From Roseburia sp. (GTDB taxonomy: Bacteria > Bacillota > Clostridia > Lachnospirales > Lachnospiraceae): a stretch of DNA of 9,034 nucleotides. Of this stretch, positions 1 to 5,596 are shown piece after piece. The notes below the pieces were generated by a model. That model saw only the letters and a list, made by a program, of their open reading frames with translations, did not search any database and was not told the origin of the DNA. Position numbers and translations under genes: made by a program. The number at the start of each line of letters is the position of its first letter. Positions within the stretch are counted from its first letter, which is position 1. The stretch is from positions 1 to 9,034 of the forward strand of contig JAGASC010000213.1 of NCBI GenBank assembly GCA_017621905.1, given 5' to 3'.

Positions 1-1018
1 ATCCATCCAGCGGGCGGAAACAAAATACACGGATAACCGCGGAACCGTAGAACTTCGGGCCGCAGCAGCGGAATATCTGGAAAAATTTGACCTTCACTAT
101 GACAAGGCAGACGAAATCCTTATCACCATGGGAGCCAGCGAGGGCATCGACCTTGCATTGCGCACCCTGGTAAATCCCGGTGATGAGGTGTTGGTAGTGG
201 AACCTGCCTATGTTTCTTACATCCCCTGCGTGGAACTTTGCGGCGGTGTGCCGGTGTCCATTCCACTTCAGGCAAATAACAAGTTTCGCCTCACCAGGCA
301 GGAATTGGAGGAGAAAATCACAGAAAAAACGAAGGTACTTCTGATTTCATTCCCCAACAATCCCACCGGAGCCATTATGGAGAGAGAAGACCTAGAGAGT
401 CTCCGCCAGGTCATCCTCGATCATGATATTTTTGTGATTACCGATGAAATTTACGCAGAACTTACTTATGGAAAAAAACATGTTTCCATTGCATCTCTGC
501 CGGATATGTATGAGAGATGTGTGGTTCTGAACGGATTTTCCAAGGCCTTCGCAATGACCGGATGGCGTATGGGCATTGCCGCTGGTCCGGCGGATGTGAT
601 TTTCCACATGAATAAAATACATCAGTTTACCACCATGTCGGCGGGAACAACCTCACAGTATGCCGCCCTTGAGGCGCTGACCAGTCCGGAGCGGGACGAG
701 GAAATCGCTGCGATGCGAAAAGAGTATGATGAGCGGCGGCAAATCATGGTAGAAGGATTTCAGGCGATGGGACTTAATGTAGTGGAGCCGGGAGGTGCAT
801 TTTATGTATTTCCTTCCATTCAGGAGACCGGGCTTTCCAGTAAGGAGTTCTGCGAAAGGCTTTTGGCAGAGCAGAAGGTGGCCGTTATTCCGGGAGATGC
901 TTTTGGCACCTGTGGTGAAGGTTACATTCGCTGCTCCTATGCATATTCCAAGGAGATTACACGAGAATGCCTGGAGAAGATTGCAGTGTTTGTGAAGTCT
1001 CTGCTGATGAATTCGTAA
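1..1018 (+). CDS. PLP-dependent aminotransferase, class I/II (5' truncated)
   Basis: Cytosolic fold-type I aminotransferase that moves an amino group between an amino acid and a 2-oxo acid using pyridoxal phosphate. The gene starts before the window: the frame is open from base 2, and the residues before the internal ATG at 128 (KYTDNRGTVELRAAAAEYL) already match the family, so 128 is not the real start. Visible landmarks are the PNNPTG motif (353-370), DEIYAELTY near 445-471, and the PLP-binding lysine in GFSKAFAMTGWRMG (Lys codon 542-544). Near the C-terminus is YIRCSYA, whose arginine binds the substrate carboxylate in this family. The style resembles Bacillus PatA-like and aromatic/aspartate aminotransferases, but the exact substrate cannot be read from the sequence. 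It ends with TAA at 1016-1018. The next gene, mutY, lies 326 bases downstream on the same strand behind two palindromic repeats. Confidence 0.93.
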   Translation, partial: SIQRAETKYTDNRGTVELRAAAAEYLEKFDLHYDKADEILITMGASEGIDLALRTLVNPGDEVLVVEPAYVSYIPCVELCGGVPVSIPLQANNKFRLTRQELEEKITEKTKVLLISFPNNPTGAIMEREDLESLRQVILDHDIFVITDEIYAELTYGKKHVSIASLPDMYERCVVLNGFSKAFAMTGWRMGIAAGPADVIFHMNKIHQFTTMSAGTTSQYAALEALTSPERDEEIAAMRKEYDERRQIMVEGFQAMGLNVVEPGGAFYVFPSIQETGLSSKEFCERLLAEQKVAVIPGDAFGTCGEGYIRCSYAYSKEITRECLEKIAVFVKSLLMNS

Positions 1019-1147
1019 ATGAGAAATCTATGGTTCCGGATGCTATACTTCTCTGTTTTGTAAAAAAAGATATGGAAGAGTTTACCTTGAATGGCGGAAA
1101 CAAAAAATATTTCCAGCCCTCGAAATAAAGGAGAAGTCTATAAAACA

Positions 1148-1193
1148 GCCACCGGGGGTCTGGAGAGGCGAAAAAACAGTCCTGAGACCCCCG
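1148..1193. repeat. Palindromic repeat, copy 1 of 2 (46 bp)
   Basis: A 46-base unit starting GCCACCGGGGGTCTGG. It contains a perfect 9-bp stem (CGGGGGTCT 1153-1161 with AGACCCCCG 1185-1193) around a 23-base loop. It is 44/46 identical to the copy at 1231-1276, and both differences (C/T and A/G) lie in the loop. Neither hairpin has a T-run after it on the plus strand, so it is not a typical terminator for the aminotransferase. It looks like a REP-type dispersed intergenic repeat, which is an inference because only this window was seen. Confidence 0.8.
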
Positions 1194-1230
1194 AAAAGAG
1201 AAAAAGCAAGGGAAAAAGCACAAAAAAATA

Positions 1231-1276
1231 GCCACCGGGGGTCTGGAGAGGTGAAAAAGCAGTCCTGAGACCCCCG
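1231..1276. repeat. Palindromic repeat, copy 2 of 2 (46 bp)
   Basis: Second copy of the unit at 1148-1193, in the same orientation with an 83-base period. A purine-rich, A-rich 37-base spacer separates the two. The stem CGGGGGTCT (1236-1244) and AGACCCCCG (1268-1276) is perfectly conserved. Because the copies are direct repeats of a palindrome, the 5' arm of one could also pair with the 3' arm of the other, giving a longer alternative fold. Confidence 0.8.
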
Positions 1277-1318
1277 ATTCAAAAAGTAAGAAGATGATGA
1301 TTGTAATTAAGGTAATTT

Positions 1319-1324
1319 TATAAT
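1319..1324 (+). promoter_or_regulatory. Possible -10 box for mutY
   Basis: A perfect TATAAT stands 20 bases before the mutY ATG. No good -35 is found at 16-18 bases upstream (GATGAT or similar), and TTGTAA at 1301-1306 is only 12 bases away. This is a tentative promoter that would give a very short leader. The mutY ribosome binding site (GGATAGAAGAG just before the ATG) is also weak. Confidence 0.35.
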
Positions 1325-1344
1325 GGAAATATAGGATAGAAGAG

Positions 1345-2631
1345 ATGATAAAGGATTATAAATTAGAACAGTTGATTGATCCGCTGCTTGAGTGGTTTGC
1401 GGGAAATGCAAGGGTACTGCCTTGGCGCAGCGAGCCGACACCTTATCGCGTGTGGGTCTCGGAGATTATGCTGCAGCAGACCAGGGTGGAGGCGGTGAAG
1501 CCTTATTTCCAGCGATTTATAAAGGCGCTGCCGGACGTGCAGGCTTTGGCGGACTGCCCGGAGGACAAGCTTTTGAAATTGTGGGAAGGTCTTGGGTATT
1601 ATAATCGTGTACGAAACATGCAAAAGGCAGCCATCCAGGTGAGGGAAGAGTATGACGGCATGATTCCGGCAGATTATGAAGCGTTGCTAAAACTAAAGGG
1701 AATCGGTCATTATACGGCGGGTGCCATAGCGTCCATTGCCTATGGAATACCGGTACCTGCGGTGGATGGAAATGTGCTGCGGGTGCTTACCAGAGTGACA
1801 GCGGATGATACAGACATCATGAAACAATCTTTCCGGACAGAGGTGGAAGAGGCATTGACAAGGGTCATGCAGCAGGAATCCGAAAACGGGCAAAACAAAA
1901 TGACCGGAGGACAGAAGAATCTTGCCGGAGCTTTTAATCAGGCGCTGATGGAACTTGGTGCAACCGTATGTCTGCCCAATGGAGCGCCACTCTGTGAAAA
2001 ATGTCCTTGGCAGGAAGTGTGTCGGGCCAGACAAGAGGATCTGATAGACCAATTGCCCGTAAAGAGTAAGGCAAAAGCCCGCAAAATCGAAAAACGGACG
2101 GTACTCATCATCCGTGATGACGATAAGGTGGCAATCCGCAAACGTCCGGCTCGGGGACTTTTGGCAGGACTTTATGAGTTGCCTAATGTGGAGGGAGAAC
2201 TGAGCGCTGAGCAGGCACTTTCGCTGGTAAAAGAGATGCATTTTGTGCCCATCCGGATTCAGGAATTGACGGAAGCCAAGCATATTTTTTCGCATATTGA
2301 ATGGCATATGAAAGGATACGCGATCCGGGTAGAGGAATCCGGGTTGTCAGAGACAGCCCGATTGGCAGATGAAACGGTTAGCGACGAAAATCCACAAAGT
2401 GAGAATGAATCAGCAAACGCAAACATGATGCAAACAGGACAGAGCAAAATCCCGGAATTGATTTTCGTGGACGCCGAGGATGCAAGGGAGCGTTATGCTA
2501 TCCCATCAGCTTTTGCAGCATACGCGGAGTACATGAATATTCAGTTGGGAAAGGAACGTTTTTCGGTAACTGTTCAGAACAGTCCTATGCATTTACTGCA
2601 TAGCACGCCGACAGGTGTGTCGGCGGTATGA
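1345..2631 (+). CDS. mutY: A/G-specific adenine DNA glycosylase MutY
   Basis: Base-excision repair enzyme that removes adenine mispaired with 8-oxoguanine or guanine. The N-terminal HhH-GPD domain shows the catalytic Glu40 (VSEIMLQQT), the helix-hairpin-helix LKGIGHYTAGAI (117-128) and catalytic Asp141 in PAVDGNVLRV. The [4Fe-4S] cysteines are C209, C217, C220 and C226, spaced Cx7Cx2Cx5C, one residue longer in the first gap than E. coli MutY. The C-terminal NUDIX-like 8-oxoG recognition domain follows, with KRPARGLLAGLYELP (267-280) and the FSH loop HIFSH (313-317), and closes at YAIPSAFAAY (384-393). At 428 aa it is longer than the usual roughly 350-370. The extra length is an insert near 178-192, a Ser/Asn/Glu-rich insert near 333-368, and a tail from about residue 397. 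The last ~24 codons lie inside a structured repeat (2556-2637). It is probably transcribed alone. Confidence 0.97.
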   Translation: MIKDYKLEQLIDPLLEWFAGNARVLPWRSEPTPYRVWVSEIMLQQTRVEAVKPYFQRFIKALPDVQALADCPEDKLLKLWEGLGYYNRVRNMQKAAIQVREEYDGMIPADYEALLKLKGIGHYTAGAIASIAYGIPVPAVDGNVLRVLTRVTADDTDIMKQSFRTEVEEALTRVMQQESENGQNKMTGGQKNLAGAFNQALMELGATVCLPNGAPLCEKCPWQEVCRARQEDLIDQLPVKSKAKARKIEKRTVLIIRDDDKVAIRKRPARGLLAGLYELPNVEGELSAEQALSLVKEMHFVPIRIQELTEAKHIFSHIEWHMKGYAIRVEESGLSETARLADETVSDENPQSENESANANMMQTGQSKIPELIFVDAEDARERYAIPSAFAAYAEYMNIQLGKERFSVTVQNSPMHLLHSTPTGVSAV

Positions 2632-2637
2632 AAACGT
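2556..2637. repeat. Three-armed cloverleaf-like palindromic module
   Basis: An 82-base segment that can fold into a closed three-arm structure. The outer stem is ACGTTTTTC (2556-2564) with GAAAACGT (2630-2637), 8 bp with one bulged T. Arm 1 is ACTGT-TCAGA-ACAGT (2569-2583). Arm 2 is CTATGCA-TTTAC-TGCATAG (2585-2603). Arm 3 is CGCCGAC-AGGTGT-GTCGGCG (2606-2625). All arms are perfectly paired, with junction linkers of 4, 1, 2 and 4 bases. It overlaps the last ~24 codons and the stop of mutY. It is not a tRNA: no acceptor/T-loop signatures are present. Confidence 0.65.
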
Positions 2638-2650
2638 AGAAACGCCATGA

Positions 2651-2687
2651 GCAAGCCACTATCGCGAAGCGATTTTCATGGGCTTGC
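2651..2687. repeat. Nested hairpin downstream of mutY
   Basis: Outer stem GCAAGCC (2651-2657) with GGCTTGC (2681-2687), and an inner perfect stem ATCGC (2661-2665) with GCGAT (2669-2673) around GAA. An alternative pairing, CATGA (2646-2650) with TCATG (2676-2680), competes with part of the fold. No T-run follows. Confidence 0.6.
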
Positions 2688-2690
2688 GGT

Positions 2691-2719
2691 CGTAATTATG
2701 AAGGTGCTGAATAATTACG
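2691..2719. repeat. 9-bp hairpin downstream of mutY
   Basis: Perfect stem CGTAATTAT (2691-2699) with ATAATTACG (2711-2719) around an 11-base loop. Its 3' arm overlaps the start of the repeated motif ACGTTTTTCG at 2717, so the two structures are mutually exclusive at their edges. Confidence 0.6.
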
Positions 2720-2742
2720 TTTTTCGTAACTATTCAGAGCAG
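2717..2742 (+). repeat. Second copy of the ACGTTTTTCG-TAACT-TTCAGA-CAG motif
   Basis: These 26 bases match 2556-2582, at the end of mutY, except for one missing G and two substitutions (ACTATT for ACTGTT, GAGCAG for GAACAG). An inverted partial copy (AAATAGTTACCG, 2753-2764) lies just downstream and pairs with it. A weaker relic, GTAGCTGTTCAGAATAATTA, lies at 3148-3167. This identity shows that the mutY end and the downstream spacer share a duplicated element. Confidence 0.75.
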
Positions 2743-2770
2743 ATTTATGCGGAAATAGTTACCGTTTTTT
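2726..2770 (+). terminator. mutY: Possible Rho-independent terminator after mutY
   Basis: Perfect 9-bp stem GTAACTATT (2726-2734) with AATAGTTAC (2754-2762), a 19-base loop, then CG and six Ts (2765-2770). The stem is AT-rich and the loop long, so it may be weak. It is the only hairpin plus T-run on the plus strand after mutY, about 95 bases past the stop. Confidence 0.45.
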
Positions 2771-2878
2771 AAAATGATTCGAAGAAGCTGTGCATTTGCC
2801 ATATAAAAACTGGCAGGTGTGTTTCGCCAATGGACAGTTATCATTTTTTTCGAAGAAAATGGGGAATAAAAAAGAGGG

Positions 2879-2900
2879 AGCCGGTGCTTACGCACCGGCT
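2879..2900. repeat. GC-rich perfect hairpin
   Basis: AGCCGGTGC (2879-2887), loop TTAC, GCACCGGCT (2892-2900). This is a very stable 9-bp stem. The bases before it are A-rich, so on the minus strand the hairpin is followed by CCCTC and six Ts, which resembles a minus-strand terminator. No minus-strand gene is seen upstream of it, so its role is unclear. Confidence 0.65.
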
Positions 2901-2930
2901 ATTCATATGAAAAAGATTGTGTGTATAGGA

Positions 2931-3023
2931 AGTGAAACAATTCACTATTCGTTGGGAGGAACCTTGCTTATCAAGATAAGCAAGGTAACCTGACAGGTCT
3001 GCTACCTATAGCACTACTGCCAG
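2931..3023. repeat. Cluster of palindromes before glf promoters
   Basis: Three further palindromes in a row: AGTGAA-ACAA-TTCACT (2931-2946); a near-perfect 12-base inverted repeat ACCTTGCTTATC / GATAAGCAAGGT (2961-2972 and 2975-2986); and ACCTG-A-CAGGT (2988-2998). The last can alternatively pair as CCTGACAG with CTGCCAGG (3017-3023 region, one mismatch). No T-run follows any of them. They continue the structured stretch that begins in mutY. The whole 2632-3303 gap holds no convincing gene. Confidence 0.55.
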
Positions 3024-3052
3024 GAATGAAAAAAAGTATTATGAAAAAAATC

Positions 3053-3082
3053 TTGTTGCCTTATCTTTAAACACAGTATAAT
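3053..3082 (+). promoter_or_regulatory. glf: Possible upstream (distal) promoter for glf
   Basis: TTGTTG (3053-3058), an 18-base spacer, then a perfect TATAAT (3077-3082). Transcription would begin near 3089, giving a leader of about 215 bases before glf. This is predicted by consensus only. Confidence 0.45.
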
Positions 3083-3242
3083 GTTCATTTGTGACTTGCG
3101 TATGCCGAGTTTGTGAGAAAATTGTAAATAAAATATGAACAAAAACTGTAGCTGTTCAGAATAATTAACGAATATTTTTGGCAGAAACAGGAAAATGCAA
3201 ATAATTTGGACAAATCTTTAGAAAGTTATAAGAAAAAATGCA

Positions 3243-3271
3243 TTGGATTGTATGAAGAAAAATAGTATAAT
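3243..3271 (+). promoter_or_regulatory. glf: Proximal promoter for glf
   Basis: TTGGAT (3243-3248), an optimal 17-base spacer, and a perfect TATAAT (3266-3271). The expected start is near 3278, leaving a short leader that carries the ribosome binding site AAAGGGG (3290-3296), 7 bases before the glf ATG. This is the best sigma-A type match in front of the glf operon. Confidence 0.7.
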
Positions 3272-3303
3272 AAGTCTCATGTAAAAACGAAAGGGGAATC
3301 GTA

Positions 3304-4458
3304 ATGTACGATTGTGTAGTAATAGGCGCAGGTATCGCCGGCGCAGTGGCAGCGAGGAAACTTGCGGAAGAGAAGAACAAAAAGGTTCTGGTGATAGAGC
3401 GGAGAAGTCATATCGGCGGAAACTGCTACGATGAGCAGGATGCCTACGGAGTGTTGATTCACAATTACGGACCACATATTTTCCATACAGGGATGGAGGA
3501 TGTGTTCGCATTTTTGTCCCGCTTCACAGACTGGCATATGTTCGGGCATGAGGTTGTGGCGAAGGTAGACGGCGAACTGATTCCGGTACCATTTAATCTT
3601 AATACATTACATATGGTATACGACCGAAAGCTTGGCAAGGCTGCGGCGGACGCGCTGGAGCAGAAGCTGATTGGGGCATACGGCGAGGGCAGCCGCGTTC
3701 CCATTATGAAGCTGCGGGAGAATGAAGACCCGGACATCCGGGAAATTGCCCAGTATGTTTACGAAAATATTTTCCTGAAATATACGATGAAGCAGTGGGG
3801 GCAGAAGCCGGAAGAAATCAGTCCGGAAGTCACAGGCCGTGTACCGGTGCTTATTTCCTATGACAACCGCTATTTTCAGGATAAATATCAGGGCGTGCCA
3901 AAGGACGGTTTCACCCCAATGTTTGAAAAGATGCTTGCCCATGAAAATATTACGCTACAGACCGGTGTGGATTGCTGTAAGCGTCTGACTTTTGCGGAAA
4001 ATGAGATTTATCTGGATGGTGTGAAGTTTACCGGGGACGTGATTTATACCGGTGCACTGGATGAGTTGTTTGACTGTAGATTTGGAAGACTGCCCTACCG
4101 TTCACTGGATTTTTATTTTGAGCATTATGATGAGCATTCTTACCAGGGGCACAGCGTGGTAAACTATACGGTCAGCGAGGATTTTACCAGAATTACAGAA
4201 TTTAAATATCTGACAGGCCAGCAGGATGCCAATGGAACCACGATTGTGAAAGAATATCCCTTTGCATATTCCGGAGCGGAGGGAGAGATTCCTTACTATG
4301 CCATTTTAAATGAGGAAAATCAGACTTTATATGAGAAATATAAGGCGTTGACGGATGGAATGAAGAATTTCCACCTGTTAGGCCGTTTGGCGGAATATAA
4401 ATATTACAATATTGATGCGATGACTAAGAAAGCCATGGAGTTGGCAGAAAGCCTGTAA
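3304..4458 (+). CDS. glf: UDP-galactopyranose mutase
   Basis: Flavoenzyme that interconverts UDP-galactopyranose and UDP-galactofuranose, the donor for galactofuranose in cell-surface glycans. The N-terminus has the FAD-binding Rossmann motif VIGAGIAGAVAA (6-17) and the family block SHIGGNCYDE (35-44), followed by HNYGPHIFHT (53-62). The substrate region is recognisable: KYTMKQWGQKPEEI (159-172), RVPVLISYDNRYF (179-191) and YQGVPKDGFTPMF (195-207). The C-terminus has RITEFKYLTG (296-305), KEYP (316-319) and GRLAEYKYYNIDAM (360-373), which hold conserved Arg/Tyr contacts to the diphosphate in known UGMs. The length of 384 aa is normal and no key block is missing. The ATG at 3304 follows AAAGGGG at good spacing. 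A glycosyltransferase starts 61 bases downstream, so the two probably form an operon. Confidence 0.97.
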   Translation: MYDCVVIGAGIAGAVAARKLAEEKNKKVLVIERRSHIGGNCYDEQDAYGVLIHNYGPHIFHTGMEDVFAFLSRFTDWHMFGHEVVAKVDGELIPVPFNLNTLHMVYDRKLGKAAADALEQKLIGAYGEGSRVPIMKLRENEDPDIREIAQYVYENIFLKYTMKQWGQKPEEISPEVTGRVPVLISYDNRYFQDKYQGVPKDGFTPMFEKMLAHENITLQTGVDCCKRLTFAENEIYLDGVKFTGDVIYTGALDELFDCRFGRLPYRSLDFYFEHYDEHSYQGHSVVNYTVSEDFTRITEFKYLTGQQDANGTTIVKEYPFAYSGAEGEIPYYAILNEENQTLYEKYKALTDGMKNFHLLGRLAEYKYYNIDAMTKKAMELAESL

Positions 4459-4519
4459 TGTTTACAGTAAACGGCACAGACAAATTTGTAGAAAAATGAG
4501 GAAAGGAAGATTATATTAT

Positions 4520-5530
4520 ATGAAATTATTAACTTTCGCAATACCATGTTACAATTCAGAAGCTTATATGGAAAACTGTATCAAGTCCCTTCTTCCCGGT
4601 GGGGATGATGTGGAAATCCTTGTCATAAATGACGGTTCAAAGGACAGCACCCCTGAGATTGCAGACGCATATGAAAAAAGATATCCGGGAATCGTTCGCG
4701 CCATTCATCAGGAAAACGGCGGACACGGTGAGGCAGTCAATGCCGGAATCCGCAATGCTGCCGGACTATACTTTAAGGTTGTGGACAGTGACGACTGGGT
4801 AGACCAGGATGCTTACATGAAAATTTTAGATAAGCTGCGGGAACTTTCCGGCGGAGATACGACGCTGGATATGTTCATCGCCAACTATGTCTATGAGAAA
4901 GTGGGAGCGAAGCATAAAAAAGTGATGCGTTACACAGCACTGCCCAAGGACCAGCTGATTACCTGGGACGATTGCAAATTCCATAAAGGGCAGTACATAT
5001 TGATGCATTCTGTGATTTATCGCACAAAACTGCTGCGGGAATGTGGATTAGAGCTGCCGAAACACACCTTCTATGTGGATAACATCTATGTATACAAGCC
5101 ACTGCCCAGTGTGCGGACGATGTATTACATGGATGTGGATTTTTATCGTTATTATATCGGCAGGGATGATCAGTCCGTCAATGAGAAGGTCATGATTTCC
5201 AGAATTGATCAGCAGATTCGTGTGAATAAAATTATGCTGGAAGCATTTGATATCTGGAAAATCCAAAATAAGAAGCTGCGCCGTTATATGATCAGCTATT
5301 TAGAGATTGTCACAGTCATTTCCACAGTCATGCTGATTCGGTCAGGCACAGAGGAAAACCTGCAGAAGAAACGGGAACTTTGGAAATATATCAAAGAAAC
5401 GGACACAAGGCTGTTCCACAGGCTACGTTCCGGAATCATGGGAAATACCATGAACCTGCCCGGAAAGGGTGGAAGAAAGATTTCTGTAGCGGCGTACAAG
5501 CTGTCTCAGAAAGTGGTTGGATTTAATTAA
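4520..5530 (+). CDS. Family 2 (GT-A) glycosyltransferase
   Basis: Inverting GT-A sugar transferase, probably on the cytosolic membrane face, adding a sugar to a surface-glycan intermediate. The nucleotide-binding fold is clear: FAIPCYNSEAYMENCIKSLL (6-25), VINDGSKDST (35-44), the QENGGHGEAVNAGI block (64-77) and the metal-binding DxD in VVDSDDWVD (87-95). YYIGRDDQSVNEK (211-223) is typical of this bacterial subgroup. The C-terminal part (about 225-336) is helical and basic with no clear transmembrane segment. The start is set at 4520 because AGGAAAGGAAG (4499-4509) lies just before it and the family N-terminus MKLLTFAIPCYN begins there; the earlier ATG at 4496 lacks a ribosome binding site. 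It follows glf by 61 bases, with the palindrome GTTTAC-A-GTAAAC (4460-4472) in the gap. Use of a galactofuranose donor is suggested only by this neighbour. Confidence 0.9.
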   Translation: MKLLTFAIPCYNSEAYMENCIKSLLPGGDDVEILVINDGSKDSTPEIADAYEKRYPGIVRAIHQENGGHGEAVNAGIRNAAGLYFKVVDSDDWVDQDAYMKILDKLRELSGGDTTLDMFIANYVYEKVGAKHKKVMRYTALPKDQLITWDDCKFHKGQYILMHSVIYRTKLLRECGLELPKHTFYVDNIYVYKPLPSVRTMYYMDVDFYRYYIGRDDQSVNEKVMISRIDQQIRVNKIMLEAFDIWKIQNKKLRRYMISYLEIVTVISTVMLIRSGTEENLQKKRELWKYIKETDTRLFHRLRSGIMGNTMNLPGKGGRKISVAAYKLSQKVVGFN

Positions 5531-5543
5531 TAGGATCTTTGAT

Positions 5544-5579
5544 AAATGGCTCCATCGCCTTGTGCGATTGGAGCCATTT
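5544..5579. terminator. Bidirectional terminator hairpin between convergent genes
   Basis: AAATGGCTCCATCGC (5544-5558), loop CTTGT, GCGATTGGAGCCATTT (5564-5579). This forms a 15-bp stem with one bulged base. It sits 13 bases after the glycosyltransferase stop and 17 bases from the end of the minus-strand pncB, as expected for a shared terminator. The U-tract is short on both strands (three Ts at the stem end), so efficiency is uncertain. Confidence 0.75.
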
Positions 5580-5596
5580 GTGATGAGTATTTATAG

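Noticed and set aside
1091..1231. 46-codon basic open frame (MAETKNISSPRNKGE...) running through repeat copy 1
   Set aside because: It has no ribosome binding site, its composition is dictated by the A-rich spacer and the palindrome, and the second repeat copy is not read in a matching way. Most likely a chance frame.
2556..2637. Possible tRNA because of the cloverleaf shape
   Set aside because: No T-loop consensus, no proper acceptor stem or CCA end, the arm order and lengths do not fit, and part of it encodes MutY.
2790..2993. 67-codon GTG-initiated frame in the mutY-glf gap
   Set aside because: It crosses the stable hairpin at 2879-2900 and other palindromes, has no clear ribosome binding site and no recognisable protein features.
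4496..4519. Upstream ATG start for the glycosyltransferase (adds 8 residues)
   Set aside because: No ribosome binding site before 4496, while AGGAAAGGAAG lies properly before 4520 and the family N-terminus starts there.
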